This document shows positions 7,012 through 7,151 of a stretch of 7,151 nt of DNA, one piece after another (the first letter of the stretch is position 1; the number at the start of each line of letters is the position of its first letter). Made by a program: the position numbers and the translations under genes. A model generated the notes under the pieces. That model ran no database searches and was not told where the DNA came from. It worked only from the letters and a program-made list of their open reading frames with translations. Origin of the DNA: Tangfeifania sp. (GTDB lineage: Bacteria > Bacteroidota > Bacteroidia > Bacteroidales > Prolixibacteraceae); NCBI GenBank assembly GCA_018400515.1, contig JAGYMR010000141.1, positions 1 through 7,151 on the forward strand, read 5' to 3'.

Positions 7012-7151
7012 ATGTTAAATGATAGCAGCCCGGGCGGAAAAATAAGGAGGAGAAAATTTATAAAGGATTCTGCCCGGGCAACTGCTGCCATTGGCTTTTC
7101 TCCCCTGTTGCTGAGGTGCAGCCGCCCCGTGAAACGTCCCAACATCGTGTA
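7012..7151 (+). CDS. N-terminus of a probable Tat-exported sulfatase, cut off by the window end
   Basis: Only 46 codons are present. An in-frame stop at 6988-6990 lies upstream, so the ATG at 7012 is the first possible ATG in the frame. Residues 12-18 read RRRKFIK, matching the twin-arginine consensus (RRxFLK). A weakly hydrophobic stretch, ATAAIGFSPLLL (23-34), follows, as is usual for Tat signals. Cys36 in LLLRC looks like a lipobox, but Arg at -1 is unfavourable, so lipidation is doubtful. The mature part begins KRPNIV, the usual opening of the alkaline-phosphatase-type sulfatase domain (PF00884), where RPNIV precedes the metal-binding aspartates. Those residues and the formylglycine motif C/S-x-P-x-R lie past the window end. 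A sulfatase in a PUL would remove sulfate from the glycan. Another Tat-exported enzyme of the same superfamily is possible. Confidence 0.72.
   Translation, partial: MLNDSSPGGKIRRRKFIKDSARATAAIGFSPLLLRCSRPVKRPNIV

Noticed and set aside
7044..7050. AAGGAGG as a ribosome site for a later sulfatase start
   Set aside because: No ATG, GTG or TTG follows at a usable distance in frame, and these bases encode the arginines of the Tat-like motif, which would be lost.

Overview
The window looks like a piece of a Bacteroidota chromosome, most likely Bacteroidales or a relative such as the Marinilabiliales. The order-level placement is an impression from protein style and a base composition near half G+C. 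The evidence for the phylum is a SusC/SusD outer-membrane pair, AT-rich leaders without Shine-Dalgarno sequences before the susC and susD starts, and lipoproteins of Bacteroidota type. All genes are on the + strand. They form part of a polysaccharide utilization locus (PUL), a gene set that captures and degrades one complex glycan.

Layout: 1-52 is a short AT-rich leader. 53-3487 is a full-length susC-like gene (1144 codons) with an N-terminal STN signalling domain, interrupted by an in-frame amber codon at 1931-1933. 3488-3548 is an AT-rich spacer. 3549-5483 is a susD-like lipoprotein gene. 5484-5609 is a spacer with two matches to the Bacteroidota -7 promoter element and an imperfect stem-loop. 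5610-6959 is a DUF4959/DUF5126/DUF5000-type lipoprotein gene. 6960-7011 is a spacer holding a five-codon mini-ORF behind a strong Shine-Dalgarno sequence. 7012-7151 is the start of a gene that reads like a Tat-exported sulfatase and runs off the end of the window.

Working together: by family knowledge, SusC is the TonB-dependent transporter barrel, SusD the lid lipoprotein that binds glycan over it, and the DUF5000-type protein a probable extra surface glycan-binding protein. A sulfatase immediately downstream suggests a sulfated glycan as substrate, for example algal sulfated polysaccharide, mucin or glycosaminoglycan; this window cannot say which. The STN domain suggests control by an ECF sigma/FecR-type anti-sigma pair, which would lie outside the window.

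The most notable observation is the single amber codon in a susC that is otherwise open from its signal peptide to its C-terminal aromatic residue. It may be a recent nonsense mutation, a sequencing error or, less likely, a readthrough site. I see no clearly new biological system here; the rest is a recognisable PUL.
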